NCBI RefSeq assembly: GCF_000967425.1
Contig: NZ_FO082820.1
Span: 868,001-932,000 of the forward strand
Origin: Pseudorhizobium banfieldiae
GTDB taxonomy: Bacteria > Pseudomonadota > Alphaproteobacteria > Rhizobiales > Rhizobiaceae
Direction: 5' to 3'
Length of the DNA stretch: 64,000 nucleotides
The notes below the pieces were generated by a model. It did no database searches, was not told the DNA's origin, and saw nothing but the letters and a program-made list of their open reading frames with translations. This document shows positions 43,937 to 52,533 of the stretch, in pieces (within the stretch, counting starts at the first letter, position 1; every line of letters starts with the position of its first letter). Made by a program: the position numbers and the translations under genes.

Positions 43937-44583
43937 ATCTTTCCTTTCTGAGTTCCGGTGCAGTCGGATGGGGTAAATCGTTCGAGACCGGTGCCGCCTG
44001 CGATAACGGCGGCGAACGTGGCGGTGGCGTCGGCGGACGAGCTCCTGCCAATGACGACATCCGCCGCCAGACATTCCCCAGCAGCAACGAAGGCTCGGCA
44101 ACGCCTTTCGAGTTCGGAAGGAGCGAGAGCGACATGCGGACGGAGGACGGCGATGAACATCCGAACGCTGTTCTCAAGCAGATCGGCGAAGACCGAGGCT
44201 TTTTCCGGCGTTCCGCCGAGGGCCGCGCCGACCGCTTGAAACTCGCCGGTGACGTCGCTCGCGCAATCGATATAGGCCCGTGCCAGTTCCTGGACCGTTT
44301 CCCGAGTGCCAATCTTGCTGCCCGCCATGCGTTCGCGAAAGGCATCGATTTTCTCGATGTCGATCCAGCGATAGAGTTCAAGCAGGAGATCGATCCGCCT
44401 GCGGAAATGATCATAGGCGACAGGCTTCGAGACACCTGCTCGCTCGGCGAGGCGCGCAAGGGTGAGCTCGTCTGTTCCCTCTTCGCCGACCATGCCTCGT
44501 GCGAGCTGGAGGAGTTGTCGATGCCGGTCCTCGTAGGAAAGACGCTCGGCTCGGGTCGATGTGTCGGGTCTCTTCGCAGCCAT
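43933..44583 (-). CDS. TetR-family transcriptional regulator
   Basis: About 216 residues from M at 44583 (12 more if 44619 is used). The N-terminal helix-turn-helix is GTDELTLARLAERAGVSKPVAYDHFRRRIDLLLELY, a standard TetR DNA-binding domain; the rest is a helical ligand domain. It is co-transcribed with the cupin gene and likely represses that operon; the inducer is unknown. Part of the insertion that separates tail chaperone and tape measure genes. Confidence 0.87.
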   Translation of the reverse strand: MAAKRPDTSTRAERLSYEDRHRQLLQLARGMVGEEGTDELTLARLAERAGVSKPVAYDHFRRRIDLLLELYRWIDIEKIDAFRERMAGSKIGTRETVQELARAYIDCASDVTGEFQAVGAALGGTPEKASVFADLLENSVRMFIAVLRPHVALAPSELERRCRAFVAAGECLAADVVIGRSSSADATATFAAVIAGGTGLERFTPSDCTGTQKGKI

Positions 44584-44806
44584 ACTGAAGAAACCTACTA
44601 AACGTAACTTCGTTCCCATCAGTGTTGCGATCAGCGTTTCCTGTCCGGGTAGTTGGAGACTGGATTGTCCAACTCGCGGACGCCCAGGACGGCTTCCCCA
44701 TCATCCAGCGGGTAGCGACCTTCTTCCGGTTCGCGCCACCGGTGTTCGAAACGACGAAAAACGTCCCTGCAGCCGGATCACGCCTGCGTCCACGAAAGGT
44801 AATCCC

Positions 44807-45343
44807 ATGGAAGACGATGACATTTCGCTTGCCGGTACCCTCGGCGAGGCGGAGGAACTTTCGCGTGTGATGGCGGATCTGGAGGCGCGGTCGCAGCGGT
44901 TCGGGGCGGCGCTGACGGGGGCTTTGCGCTCTGCGACGGTCGGCGGCAAGGGGCTGGAGGATGTGCTGCGGGGGCTCGGCAACCGGCTGACGGATATTGC
45001 GCTCTCGGCGGCGCTGAAGCCGCTCGAAGGGGCGCTCGGCAATGCGATCGGCGGCTTCATGGGATCGGTTGTGCCGTTCGCGGATGGCGGCGTGGTGCGC
45101 AGCCCCAGCTTCTTTCCGATGGGGGGCGATCTCGGCCTGATGGGCGAGGCGGGGCCGGAGGCGATCCTGCCGCTGAGGCGCGGACCGGATGGCGTCCTGG
45201 GCGTCGCGGCGGGCGGTGGCGGGGCGGCGACGCAGATCGTCTTCAACGTGACCGCGACGGATGCCGCGAGCTTCCGCAAGAGCGAGGGGCAGCTCGCCGC
45301 CATGCTGGCAAGAAGCGTCGGGCGCGGGCAGCGCGGGCTGTAG
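44807..45343 (+). CDS. Short GTA tail tape-measure protein
   Basis: 178 residues, very short for a tape measure but usual in GTAs (about 180-220). Pattern: AGTLGEAEELSRVMADLEARSQRFGAALTGALR, GLGNRLTDIALSAALKPLEGALG, PFADGGVVRSPSFFPMGGDLGLMGEAGPEAILPL, and a C-terminal VFNVTATDAASFRKSEGQLAAMLARSV. It sets tail length. AAAGGT seven bases upstream of 44807; an open frame from 44561 is discarded. The start of the native operon is restored here after the insertion. Confidence 0.85.
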   Translation: MEDDDISLAGTLGEAEELSRVMADLEARSQRFGAALTGALRSATVGGKGLEDVLRGLGNRLTDIALSAALKPLEGALGNAIGGFMGSVVPFADGGVVRSPSFFPMGGDLGLMGEAGPEAILPLRRGPDGVLGVAAGGGGAATQIVFNVTATDAASFRKSEGQLAAMLARSVGRGQRGL

Positions 45344-45393
45344 CGGGGCAGGGCGAGAGCGATCTTTCGAGCCCACGAAAATGAGGATCTGCG

Positions 45394-46032
45394 ATGACGG
45401 GATTTCACGAGGTGCAGTTTCCGCTGCGGCTGGCGCTCGGTACGAGCGGCGGCCCGGTGCGGCGGACCGATATCGTCAACCTGTCCAACGGGCGGGAGAA
45501 CCGCAATGCCCGCTGGCGGGATTCGCGTCGCAGCTATGATGCGGGGTCGGGCATCAAGTCTGTTGCCGATCTCTATGCGGTGCTCGAATTCTTCGAGGCG
45601 CGCCGCGGACGGCTGCACGGCTTTCGCTTCCGCGACCCGCTGGACTGGAAATCCTGCGCGCCGGGTGCGGTGGTCTCCGCCGGCGACCAGCAGATCGGCA
45701 CCGGCGACGGGACAACGGCGAGTTTTCCGCTGGTGAAGACCTACGGCGACGGGGGCACAGGCTGGGTGCGGCGGATCGCCAAGCCGGTGGCGGGGACGGT
45801 GCAGGTCTCGGTCGATGGCGTCGCGGTGGCGCCGGCGAACTATTCGGTGGATGCCGTGGCGGGCATGGTTACCTTCGTGCCAGGACAGATACCGGCGACG
45901 GGTTCGGTGGTGCGGGCGGGGTTCGAGTTCGACGTGCCGGTCCGCTTCGACACCGACCGGATCGAGGTCGATCTCAGTCATTTCGATGCCGGGCGCATTC
46001 CGACCATTCCGCTGACGGAGATCCTGCCATGA
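45394..46032 (+). CDS. DUF2460 distal tail protein (GTA gp12)
   Basis: 212 residues: TGFHEVQFPLRLALGTSGGP, VNLSNGRENRNARWRDSRRSYDAG, FFEARRGRLHGFRFRDPLDWKSC, and a C-terminal PVRFDTDRIEVDLSHFDAGRIPTIPLTEI. Textbook DUF2460/TIGR02217 phage tail protein, the distal tail hub component. It overlaps the next gene by ATGA. Confidence 0.94.
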   Translation: MTGFHEVQFPLRLALGTSGGPVRRTDIVNLSNGRENRNARWRDSRRSYDAGSGIKSVADLYAVLEFFEARRGRLHGFRFRDPLDWKSCAPGAVVSAGDQQIGTGDGTTASFPLVKTYGDGGTGWVRRIAKPVAGTVQVSVDGVAVAPANYSVDAVAGMVTFVPGQIPATGSVVRAGFEFDVPVRFDTDRIEVDLSHFDAGRIPTIPLTEILP

Positions 46033-46916
46033 GGAGCATACCCGAGGAACTTGCCGCGCATCTTGCGGGCGACGCCACTACCACCTGCCATTGCTGGCGG
46101 GTGACGCGGCGCGATGGCGCAGTGCTCGGCTTCACCGACCACGACCACGACCTTGCCTTCGACGGCACGCTCTTCCTGGCCGCCAGCGGCTTTGCGGGCA
46201 GCGAGGTGGAGACCGCGACCGGGCTGGCGGCGAGCGTCGACGAAGTGGCGGGCGGCTTTTCGAGCGAGGTGATCCGCGAGGAGGCCCTGGCTGCCGGGCT
46301 CTATGACGGAGCGCGCGTGGAGCGCTTCCTCGTCAACTGGGACGCGCCCGAGGCGCACATGCTGCTCGACATGCGCGAGGTGGGAGAGGTGACCCGGGCG
46401 GGCGAGGCCTTTTCCGCCGAGCTTCGCAGCATGGCCCATCGCCTCGCACAGCCGCAGGGGCGCGTCTACAACCGCCGCTGCGACGCCGAGTTCGGCGACG
46501 GGCGGTGCCGGGTCGATCTGTCTGCCTGGCAGGGGAGCGGCAGCGTTCTGGCGGTCACGGACGCGAGCACGATCAGCGTCGGCGGACTGGACGGGTTCGC
46601 GGAAGGATTTTTCCGCCTCGGCGTCCTGTCGCTCGCCGACGGGCGGCGGATCGACGTCGAGGGCGATCGCCGGCTGCCGGACGGCGCGCGGGAGCTTTCC
46701 TTCTGGCTGCCGCTGGAAGGGGCGCCCGGGGACGTATTGACGCCGGGGCAGGCGTTCACCATCACCGCCGGCTGCGACAAGACCTTCGCCACCTGCCGCG
46801 ACCGCTTTGCCAACCAGGTCAACTTCCGCGGCTTTCCGCACGTTCCGGGCAGCGACTTCGCCTATTCCTATGCGGCCGGCGAAGGACGTCACGATGGCGG
46901 GGCCATCTTTTCATGA
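46029..46916 (+). CDS. DUF2163/BR0599 tail hub protein (GTA gp13)
   Basis: 295 residues. The N-terminal DUF2163 part has TTTCHCWRVTRRDGAVLGFTDHDHDLAFDG, and the C-terminal BR0599 part has CDAEFGDGRCRVDL, ITAGCDKTFATCRDRFANQVNFRGFPHVPGSD. Four cysteines in the latter probably bind an iron-sulfur cluster, as described for the hub protein of RcGTA. ATGA overlaps on both sides. Confidence 0.93.
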   Translation: MRSIPEELAAHLAGDATTTCHCWRVTRRDGAVLGFTDHDHDLAFDGTLFLAASGFAGSEVETATGLAASVDEVAGGFSSEVIREEALAAGLYDGARVERFLVNWDAPEAHMLLDMREVGEVTRAGEAFSAELRSMAHRLAQPQGRVYNRRCDAEFGDGRCRVDLSAWQGSGSVLAVTDASTISVGGLDGFAEGFFRLGVLSLADGRRIDVEGDRRLPDGARELSFWLPLEGAPGDVLTPGQAFTITAGCDKTFATCRDRFANQVNFRGFPHVPGSDFAYSYAAGEGRHDGGAIFS

Positions 46917-47356
46917 CCGGCCAGGGCGCGCGGATCGTCGCCTTAGCGGAGAGCTGGATAGGCACGCCCTATCGCCACCAGGGCGCCACGAAAGGGGTCG
47001 GCTGCGATTGCATCGGCCTCGTTCGCGGCATCTGGCGGGAACTCTATGGCAACGAACCGGAGGCCGTGCCGGCCTACGCGCCGGACTGGGCCGAGCGCAG
47101 CGGCGAGGAGCGGCTGCTGGAGGCGGGGCTGCGGCTGTTCGGCCCGGCGCTGCCGATGGACGCCGCCGCACCGGGCGACCTGCTGCTCTTCCGCTGGCGG
47201 CCGGACTGCGCGGCAAAGCATGCGGGCATCCAGGCAGGGCCACGGCATTTCATCCATGCCTATGAGCAGGCGGCGGTGATCTGCTCGGCGCTGGTGCCGT
47301 CATGGCGCCGGCGGATCGTGGCGGTGCACCGGTTTCCAGTTGCGCCCGTGGATTGA
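46913..47356 (+). CDS. NlpC/P60 tail peptidase (GTA gp14)
   Basis: 147 residues of NlpC/P60, a murein endopeptidase carried by the tail. The catalytic Cys lies in KGVGCDCIGLVRGIWREL and the His in DCAAKHAGIQ; GTPYRHQGAT is the family's conserved lead-in. It starts with an ATGA overlap. Its TGA stop is inside the -35 box of the adjacent small-RNA promoter (TTGAAA at 47353). Confidence 0.92.
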   Translation: MTGQGARIVALAESWIGTPYRHQGATKGVGCDCIGLVRGIWRELYGNEPEAVPAYAPDWAERSGEERLLEAGLRLFGPALPMDAAAPGDLLLFRWRPDCAAKHAGIQAGPRHFIHAYEQAAVICSALVPSWRRRIVAVHRFPVAPVD

Positions 47357-47381
47357 AAAAACGAGCGGCTTGGCGTATATT
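47353..47381 (+). promoter_or_regulatory. Strong sigma-70-type promoter between GTA gp14 and gp15
   Basis: TTGAAA (47353-47358), 17-bp spacer, TATATT (47376-47381). This is the closest match to the housekeeping consensus I see in the window. It points into a short hairpin-rich segment that ends in an intrinsic terminator. Confidence 0.7.
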
Positions 47382-47387
47382 CCGGAG

Positions 47388-47473
47388 TGGTGAGCGAGGC
47401 GGTAACCTCGCCCACCTTGGACTTACTTTGGGAAGTATACCCGGACGGCTATCGACCAGCCCGTCCGGGTTTT
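47388..47473 (+). ncRNA. Candidate ~86-nt antisense RNA
   Basis: From the expected start at about 47388 the RNA would fold into a 5' stem-loop (GGTG-A-GCGAGG...CCTCGC-C-CACC, 47389-47416) and finish in a terminator: CCCGGACGG, 12-base loop, CCGTCCGGG, TTTT (47440-47473). No reading frame with a ribosome site lies within. It is exactly antisense to the 3' part of the 29-codon frame on the other strand, so it probably regulates that peptide gene; the arrangement is that of type I toxin-antitoxin units. The terminator should also attenuate transcription into gp15. Confidence 0.6.
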
Positions 47474-47512
47474 CCTCAAGGTAAGCGCAATGCCAATCGG
47501 GGTGAGCTTCAT
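47423..47512 (-). CDS. 29-residue basic peptide, candidate type I toxin
   Basis: Reverse-strand ATG at 47512 with GGAGG seven bases upstream. The frame encodes 29 residues and stops at TAA (47425-47423). The peptide starts MKLTPIGIALTL and ends GWSIAVRVYFPK: an amphipathic basic peptide with a hydrophobic start. The last two thirds of the frame pair with the candidate antisense RNA transcribed from 47388. The ~110-base leader back to a weak TAGATT box (47638-47633) is GC-rich with strong dyads (CCGGCGCGCCGG), as in tightly controlled toxin mRNAs. No family assigned. Confidence 0.5.
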   Translation of the reverse strand: MKLTPIGIALTLRKTRTGWSIAVRVYFPK

Positions 47513-47654
47513 AGCACTACCTCCAGGTTCGAGAGCAAGGCCCTTGCCGAGGCCGGTGGGGCCCGTCCTCACCGGCGCGCCGGCTGGCGCGGCGCTCGCT
47601 GCTTCTGCTCCCGAACATCATCACCCTATCACAATCTAGCCGCGCATCCAGCGG

Positions 47655-50600
47655 GTGCCGCAAGGGGCTTCCATGGCCACTATTCTCTTCCAGGCGGCGG
47701 GCGCGGCGCTCGGCGGTGTCTTCGGTCCTGTGGGCGCGATGCTTGGGCGCGCGGCGGGCGGGCTGGCCGGCAGCCATGTGGATCGCGCGCTGATCAATGG
47801 TGGCCGGACGATCTCTGGAGCGCGGCTGGCGACTGCACGCATTCCGGGTGCCGACGAGGGCGCGCCGATCAGCCGCGTCTACGGGTCGGCCCGGATCGGC
47901 GGCACACTGATCTGGGCGACGCGTTTCGAGGAAGAGGTGCGGCGGGAACGCTCCGGCGGCAAGGCGAGCGGTCCGCGGGTGGAGAGCTTCCGCTACTTCG
48001 CCAACCTCGCCATCGGGCTGTGCGAGGGCGAGATTGCCGGGATCAGGCGGGTGTGGGCGGACGGTCGCGAGATCGACCTGACGGGCGTGGAGATGCGCGT
48101 CTATCGGGGCGGGGAGGACCAATTGCCCGATCCGCTGATCGAGGCAAAACAGGGCATGGGCAACGCGCCTGCCTATCGCGGCCTCGCCTATGTCGTCTTC
48201 GATCGCCTGCCGCTCGATCCGTTCGGCAACCGTATTCCGCTGCTGCAGTTCGAGGTGCTGCGTCCGGTCGGCGCGCTGGAGCGGCAGATTCGTGCGGTCA
48301 CGATCATTCCCGGCGCGACCGAGCACGGCTATGCGAACGTGCAGGTGACGGAGAAGACGGGCGAGGGCAGCGCCCGGATCATGAACCGCCATACCTTGAC
48401 AGCGGCGACTGACTGGCAGGCCTCGATCGACGAGCTGACGGCGCTCTGCCCGAACCTCGAGCGGGTGGCGCTGGTCGTCAGTTGGTTCGGGACGGACTTG
48501 AGGGCCGGCCACTGCCGGATCCTGCCGGGTGTGGAGGTGCCGCACCGGGACGACGAAAGCTCGCCTTGGTCGGTCGCCGGTTTCACGCGCGCCGATGCCC
48601 ATACCGTCAGCCGGCACGGGGGCGGTCCGGCCTATGGCGGCACGCCGAGCGACGATAGCCTGCTCCAGGCCATTGCGGACCTCAAGGCGCGGGGACTGGA
48701 GGTCTATCTCTACCCGTTCCTGATGATGGACGTTCCGCAAGGCAACGGCCTTCCCGATCCGCATGGAGGCGCGGAGCAGGCGAGCTACCCCTGGCGCGGC
48801 CGCATCACCTGCCATCCCGCACCCGGCCTGCCCGGCACGACCGACCGAACGGCGGCGGCGCGAAGCCAGGTGGCGGCCTTCGCCGAAGACGCGGACGGTT
48901 ACCGGCGCATGGTGCTGCACTATGCCGGACTGGCGGCCGAAGCCGGCGGCATTGATGGCTTCCTCATAGGCTCGGAACTGCGCGGGCTGACTCAGTTGCG
49001 CGACGAGGCCGGGCGGTTCCCCTTCGTCGAGCAGTTGGTGCAACTGGCGGAGGATGTCCGGACGATGCTTGGCTCGCAGGCGAAGCTGACCTACGGCGCC
49101 GACTGGAGCGAGTATTTCGGCTATCACCCGCAGGACGGCTCCGGCGACGTCTTCTTCCACCTTGACCCGCTCTGGGCGTCGCCGGCGATCGATGCCGTGG
49201 GCATCGACAACTACATGCCGCTTGCCGACTGGCGCGACGAGGATCTCGCACGCGCCAATCCCGAGGGGTTCCGTCTCGCCGAGGACGACGAGGCAATGGG
49301 GGCGCAAATCGCGGCGGGGGAAGGCTTCGACTGGTACTATGCGAGCGATGCGGATCGAGCCGCACGCCTTCGGACGCCGATCACCGACGGGGCGGCGGGC
49401 AAGCCCTGGGTGTTCCGGCCCAAAGATCTGGCCGGCTGGTGGTCGAATTCTCATCATGATCGCCTCGGCGGCGAGGAGGTGGCGCAGCCGACCGGCTGGC
49501 AACCGGCGATGAAGCCGATCTGGTTCACCGAACTCGGCTGCCCGGCGGTGGACAAGGGGGCCAACCAGCCGAATGTCTTCGTCGATCCGAAATCGGCCGA
49601 AAGTACCGCCCCGCATTTTTCGAGTCTCGCCCGGTCCGATGCCATGCAGCGGCGCTTCCTGGAGGCACATCACCGGCATTGGCAGGGGCAAGACACCGGA
49701 CCGGTCGACCCGGACCGTGTCTTCGTCTGGACCTGGGACGCGCGCCCCTATCCTGCCTTTCCCGCCGATCTTTCGGTTTGGAGCGACGGCGGCAACTGGC
49801 GAAGTGGCCACTGGTTGAATGGCAGGCTGGGCGCGGTGACATTGGCCGATACGATCGCTTCCGTCCTGGCGGATCATGGTTTTCACGATTTCGACGTATC
49901 GGCGGTGAGCGGTGACCCCATCGGCTATGTGCAGGCGGAGGTGACCTCGGCACGTGCCCTGCTCGCGCCGCTGCTCGATGTCTTCAGGATCGACGCGATC
50001 GAGGAAGCGGGGCGGCTCAGGTTGCGGTCGCGAGGCGCTGCGAGCCTTCCGCCAGCCGTCATCGATGTGCTCGCCGATGTCGAGGATCAGCCGCTGTGGA
50101 GCGAGACCCGCGGCCATGACAGCGACTTCGCCGCCGAAATGGTGATCGGTTCCTACAATCCCGCTTTGAACTACGAGCAGGCGAGCGCCCGGTCCCGGCG
50201 GACGCGGACGGCGAGCAACCGGGTGCTCGGCTATGACCTGCCGTCCGTCCTGGCCGAGGAGGCAGCGCTTTCCGCAGCGGAGGCTGCCGTCCGCGATCAG
50301 TGGGTGTCGCGACGGACGCTGAGCTTCGCGCTGTCCCCGGCGGACGTCGGCCTCCAGCCAGGCGATCCGATCACGTTGCCGCAGGCTGGCGGGACGTTTC
50401 TCGTTTCGCGCGTGGAGGAAGGGCCGGTGCGCCGGATCGAGGCGCGCCAGCACGCAACCTCCGCGCCTGCCGCACCCGTCCAGGAGACGCCGGGGCCGGG
50501 AGGTGGGGACACCGGTTCGGACGCGTTTGCACCGATCCTCCATCTTCTCGACCTGGCGCGTTTCTCCTCCGGTCCCGGGGAGAGCTTCGCCCGGGCGGCA

Positions 50601-51458
50601 GGCCATGCGCGTCCCTGGCAACGGATCATGCTGTCCTCGTCGCCGACGACGGACGGATATGGGCTGCGTGCAGTGCTCGACCGGCCGGCGCGGATCGGAC
50701 GGCTCACGGCGCCGCTTGCGTCCGGCACCATATCGGGGCGCTTCGACCATGCGTCGAGGATTGAGCTCGACCTCTTCTTCGGCGGCCTGTCGTCTGCCTC
50801 CTTGGAAGCGGTTCTGGCGGGCGAGAACCGGCTGGCGGTGAAGGCAGCGAGCGGGACATGGGAGATCGTCAGTTTCCTTGAGGCGCAGGAAGTGGCGCCT
50901 GGACGCTGGCGGCTCGCAAGGCTGCTGCGCGGACTGGCAGGAACGGAGGACGCAATGTCCGAGGGCGCGCCGGCGGGTTCGCCGGTGGTGCTGCTGGACG
51001 AGGCGGTCGCGTCGCTCGGGCTTGCCGCAGAGGAACGTGGCCGCATGCTGAACTGGATTGCCGAAGGCAGCGGGGCCGGCGGTGGCCGTGTGGGGCCATT
51101 GCCCTTCCAGGGCGGGATCAGGGCGGAGACACCGCTCTCGCCCGTGCACCTGGGCGCCCGCCGACTGGCCAATGGCGACCTGCTGCTGTCTTGGATCCGT
51201 CGGGGCAGGGTGGAGGCGGACGACTGGGGTGCCGCCGATGTTCCGCTCGACGAGCCGGAGGAGCGCTACCGCGTCGACATTCTGGACGGTTCCACCGTGC
51301 GGCGTTCGGCGGACCTCGCGGCCCCGCAACTCCTCTACAGCCTCGACGAGCAGATCACCGATTTCGGCCAGCCGCTGCCGGCGGTGACCATACGGGTTCG
51401 CCAACTGGGCCGGGCGGTGCCGCTCGGGATTGCGGCGACCGCCACCATTCAAACCTAG
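47655..51458 (+). CDS. GTA gp15-type giant tail protein with TIM-barrel domain
   Basis: 1267 residues, the baseplate 'megatron' of GTAs. N-terminal segment MATILFQAAGAALGGVFGPVGA resembles a membrane-active helix, followed by a phage-tail assembly region with RVYGSARIGGTLIWATRF. The GTA TIM-barrel (roughly residues 300-740) shows YAGLAAEAGGIDGFLIGSELRGL, YGADWSEYFGY, FHLDPLWASPAIDAVGIDNYMPL and WFTELGCPAVDKG, a glycoside-hydrolase-like fold thought to act on the cell surface. A tail-3 domain (DFAAEMVIGSYNPALNYEQ onward) and C-terminal beta domains follow. Intact and full length. Confidence 0.93.
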   Translation: MPQGASMATILFQAAGAALGGVFGPVGAMLGRAAGGLAGSHVDRALINGGRTISGARLATARIPGADEGAPISRVYGSARIGGTLIWATRFEEEVRRERSGGKASGPRVESFRYFANLAIGLCEGEIAGIRRVWADGREIDLTGVEMRVYRGGEDQLPDPLIEAKQGMGNAPAYRGLAYVVFDRLPLDPFGNRIPLLQFEVLRPVGALERQIRAVTIIPGATEHGYANVQVTEKTGEGSARIMNRHTLTAATDWQASIDELTALCPNLERVALVVSWFGTDLRAGHCRILPGVEVPHRDDESSPWSVAGFTRADAHTVSRHGGGPAYGGTPSDDSLLQAIADLKARGLEVYLYPFLMMDVPQGNGLPDPHGGAEQASYPWRGRITCHPAPGLPGTTDRTAAARSQVAAFAEDADGYRRMVLHYAGLAAEAGGIDGFLIGSELRGLTQLRDEAGRFPFVEQLVQLAEDVRTMLGSQAKLTYGADWSEYFGYHPQDGSGDVFFHLDPLWASPAIDAVGIDNYMPLADWRDEDLARANPEGFRLAEDDEAMGAQIAAGEGFDWYYASDADRAARLRTPITDGAAGKPWVFRPKDLAGWWSNSHHDRLGGEEVAQPTGWQPAMKPIWFTELGCPAVDKGANQPNVFVDPKSAESTAPHFSSLARSDAMQRRFLEAHHRHWQGQDTGPVDPDRVFVWTWDARPYPAFPADLSVWSDGGNWRSGHWLNGRLGAVTLADTIASVLADHGFHDFDVSAVSGDPIGYVQAEVTSARALLAPLLDVFRIDAIEEAGRLRLRSRGAASLPPAVIDVLADVEDQPLWSETRGHDSDFAAEMVIGSYNPALNYEQASARSRRTRTASNRVLGYDLPSVLAEEAALSAAEAAVRDQWVSRRTLSFALSPADVGLQPGDPITLPQAGGTFLVSRVEEGPVRRIEARQHATSAPAAPVQETPGPGGGDTGSDAFAPILHLLDLARFSSGPGESFARAAGHARPWQRIMLSSSPTTDGYGLRAVLDRPARIGRLTAPLASGTISGRFDHASRIELDLFFGGLSSASLEAVLAGENRLAVKAASGTWEIVSFLEAQEVAPGRWRLARLLRGLAGTEDAMSEGAPAGSPVVLLDEAVASLGLAAEERGRMLNWIAEGSGAGGGRVGPLPFQGGIRAETPLSPVHLGARRLANGDLLLSWIRRGRVEADDWGAADVPLDEPEERYRVDILDGSTVRRSADLAAPQLLYSLDEQITDFGQPLPAVTIRVRQLGRAVPLGIAATATIQT

Positions 51459-51471
51459 AAGGAGACAGAGC

Positions 51472-51684
51472 ATGGACGGAATGAAGACCTGGTACCAGTC
51501 GAAAACGGTATGGGGCGCGCTGATCGCGGTAGCGGCCTCCATTGCACAGGTGGCGGGGGTGGATCTGGCGCCCGACGTGCAGGACGACATGGCCGACCTT
51601 GCGATTGCGCTTGGCGGTGCGCTGGGCGGCGCCTTGTCGATCTATGGACGCATCTCCGCCAGCACCGCCATTGGGCGGCGATGA
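51472..51684 (+). CDS. Small holin-like membrane protein at the end of the GTA operon
   Basis: 70 residues: MDGMKTWYQSKTVWGALIAV, then a hydrophobic helix, an acidic DLAPDVQDDMADLAI turn, a second Gly/Ala-rich helix and a C-terminal YGRISASTAIGRR. Small 'SKTVWGAL...YGRI-A' membrane proteins are common next to phage lysis genes. AAGGAG seven bases before the ATG. It is 13 bp after gp15 and likely the last gene of the operon. Confidence 0.75.
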   Translation: MDGMKTWYQSKTVWGALIAVAASIAQVAGVDLAPDVQDDMADLAIALGGALGGALSIYGRISASTAIGRR

Positions 51685-51696
51685 GCGCCATCGGCT

Positions 51697-51740
51697 CCGG
51701 GAAGGTAATCGAAACCTTTCCGGGCTCCCCCCTGTTTTTT
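51697..51740 (+). terminator. Probable terminator of the GTA operon
   Basis: CCGGGAAGGT (51697-51706) pairs with ACCTTTCCGG (51714-51723) with one bulge, and a run of six T follows at 51735-51740. It lies just past the last GTA gene. Confidence 0.6.
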
Positions 51741-51834
51741 ACCCTTCCATAACCACAGGTCCACGACGCCTCCATAAGTGCGGACCCTTTCTCCAGATCC
51801 GGGGTTTGATGCCCGGACGAGAAAAGGGGGCTCG

Positions 51835-52098
51835 ATGACGGAGCGGATGACAGCCTGGCTGGCCGAGGCTCGCGAGGCGCATAATTACCGGCGCATGTAC
51901 GCACTGGCACTCAAGATCCTGCGCGAAGCAGGCGCCGGACCTCTGGCACAGGCGGCGTCCTGCGTCGTCGTCTCCCTCTGCGACATCATCTATGATCCGG
52001 TGGCGGACGCATGGCGCCTGAAGCAGGCGCGGCGGTTCTTCCAGTGCCTTCTCGATCAGCTTGCAGCGGAAGTGGAAGCCCTTCGGCAGGCGTCGTGA
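51835..52098 (+). CDS. Small helical hypothetical protein
   Basis: 87 residues, MTERMTAWLAEAREAHNYRRM onward; mainly helical with ALKILREAGAGPLAQAASCVVVSLCDIIYDPVADAWRLKQARRFFQCLLDQLAAEVEAL. GGGGG precedes the ATG at 51835; the frame is open from 51778. I do not recognise a family. It lies outside the GTA terminator and has no clear link to either neighbour. Confidence 0.6.
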   Translation: MTERMTAWLAEAREAHNYRRMYALALKILREAGAGPLAQAASCVVVSLCDIIYDPVADAWRLKQARRFFQCLLDQLAAEVEALRQAS

Positions 52099-52211
52099 CG
52101 CTGCGTGCGGCAGGCCCGGATTCATCCCTTTCTTCGCATTCATTTGCCATTCAGGCGTGCTTGGTTACATAATCCATCACATGCATTGGATCTGTTCGAT
52201 CCGCCCTGACG

Positions 52212-52487
52212 ATGGATAGCAACACGATGGCGCGACTGCCGATACCTGCGATGCTCATCGCCGGCCTTGCCGGTCTGACTGCCTTCGAAGCCCCGGCAGC
52301 GGGGGACTACTTCATCCTGGCCGCCGCCGACTGCGGCGCGGCAGCAAGCCGCGTCGTCAGCGAGACGGGCGGCCAGCTTCTGTCGGCACAGCCATCCTCC
52401 GACGGCCAGACCTGCGTCGTCACCGTTCTCGTCCAGGGCAATGGCAATGAGAGGCCGCGCAAGGTAACAGTGCGGGTGCCGATGTAA
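52212..52487 (+). CDS. feuN: Small periplasmic protein, probable FeuN
   Basis: 91 residues (86 if ATG 52227 is used) with a signal peptide (PAMLIAGLAGLTAFEAPAAG) and a short beta-rich mature domain with two cysteines (AADCGAAASRVV, GQTCVVTVLVQ). Position directly upstream of feuP-feuQ is that of FeuN in Sinorhizobium meliloti, a small periplasmic inhibitor of the FeuPQ two-component system. Assignment rests on position, size and export signal. Confidence 0.6.
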   Translation: MDSNTMARLPIPAMLIAGLAGLTAFEAPAAGDYFILAAADCGAAASRVVSETGGQLLSAQPSSDGQTCVVTVLVQGNGNERPRKVTVRVPM

Positions 52488-52533
52488 TGACAGGGGCGGC
52501 GATCCGCGATCGTCGCATAGGGTGGGGCAGTCC

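Noticed and set aside
43589..44101. A longer cupin frame starting at 44101
   Set aside because: The first 55 codons are Arg-rich and antisense to nothing useful but overlap TetR coding; the ATG at 43936 overlaps the TetR stop as in coupled genes.
47517..51590. A very long leftward open frame opposite the gp15 gene
   Set aside because: It mirrors the rightward gp15 gene codon by codon, is rich in Arg/Pro/His/Gln and lacks any domain; a typical high-GC antisense shadow.
28312..51684. Reading the head-tail region as a complete temperate prophage
   Set aside because: No integrase, repressor, replication or att-like repeats are seen; tape measure and gene order are those of GTAs.
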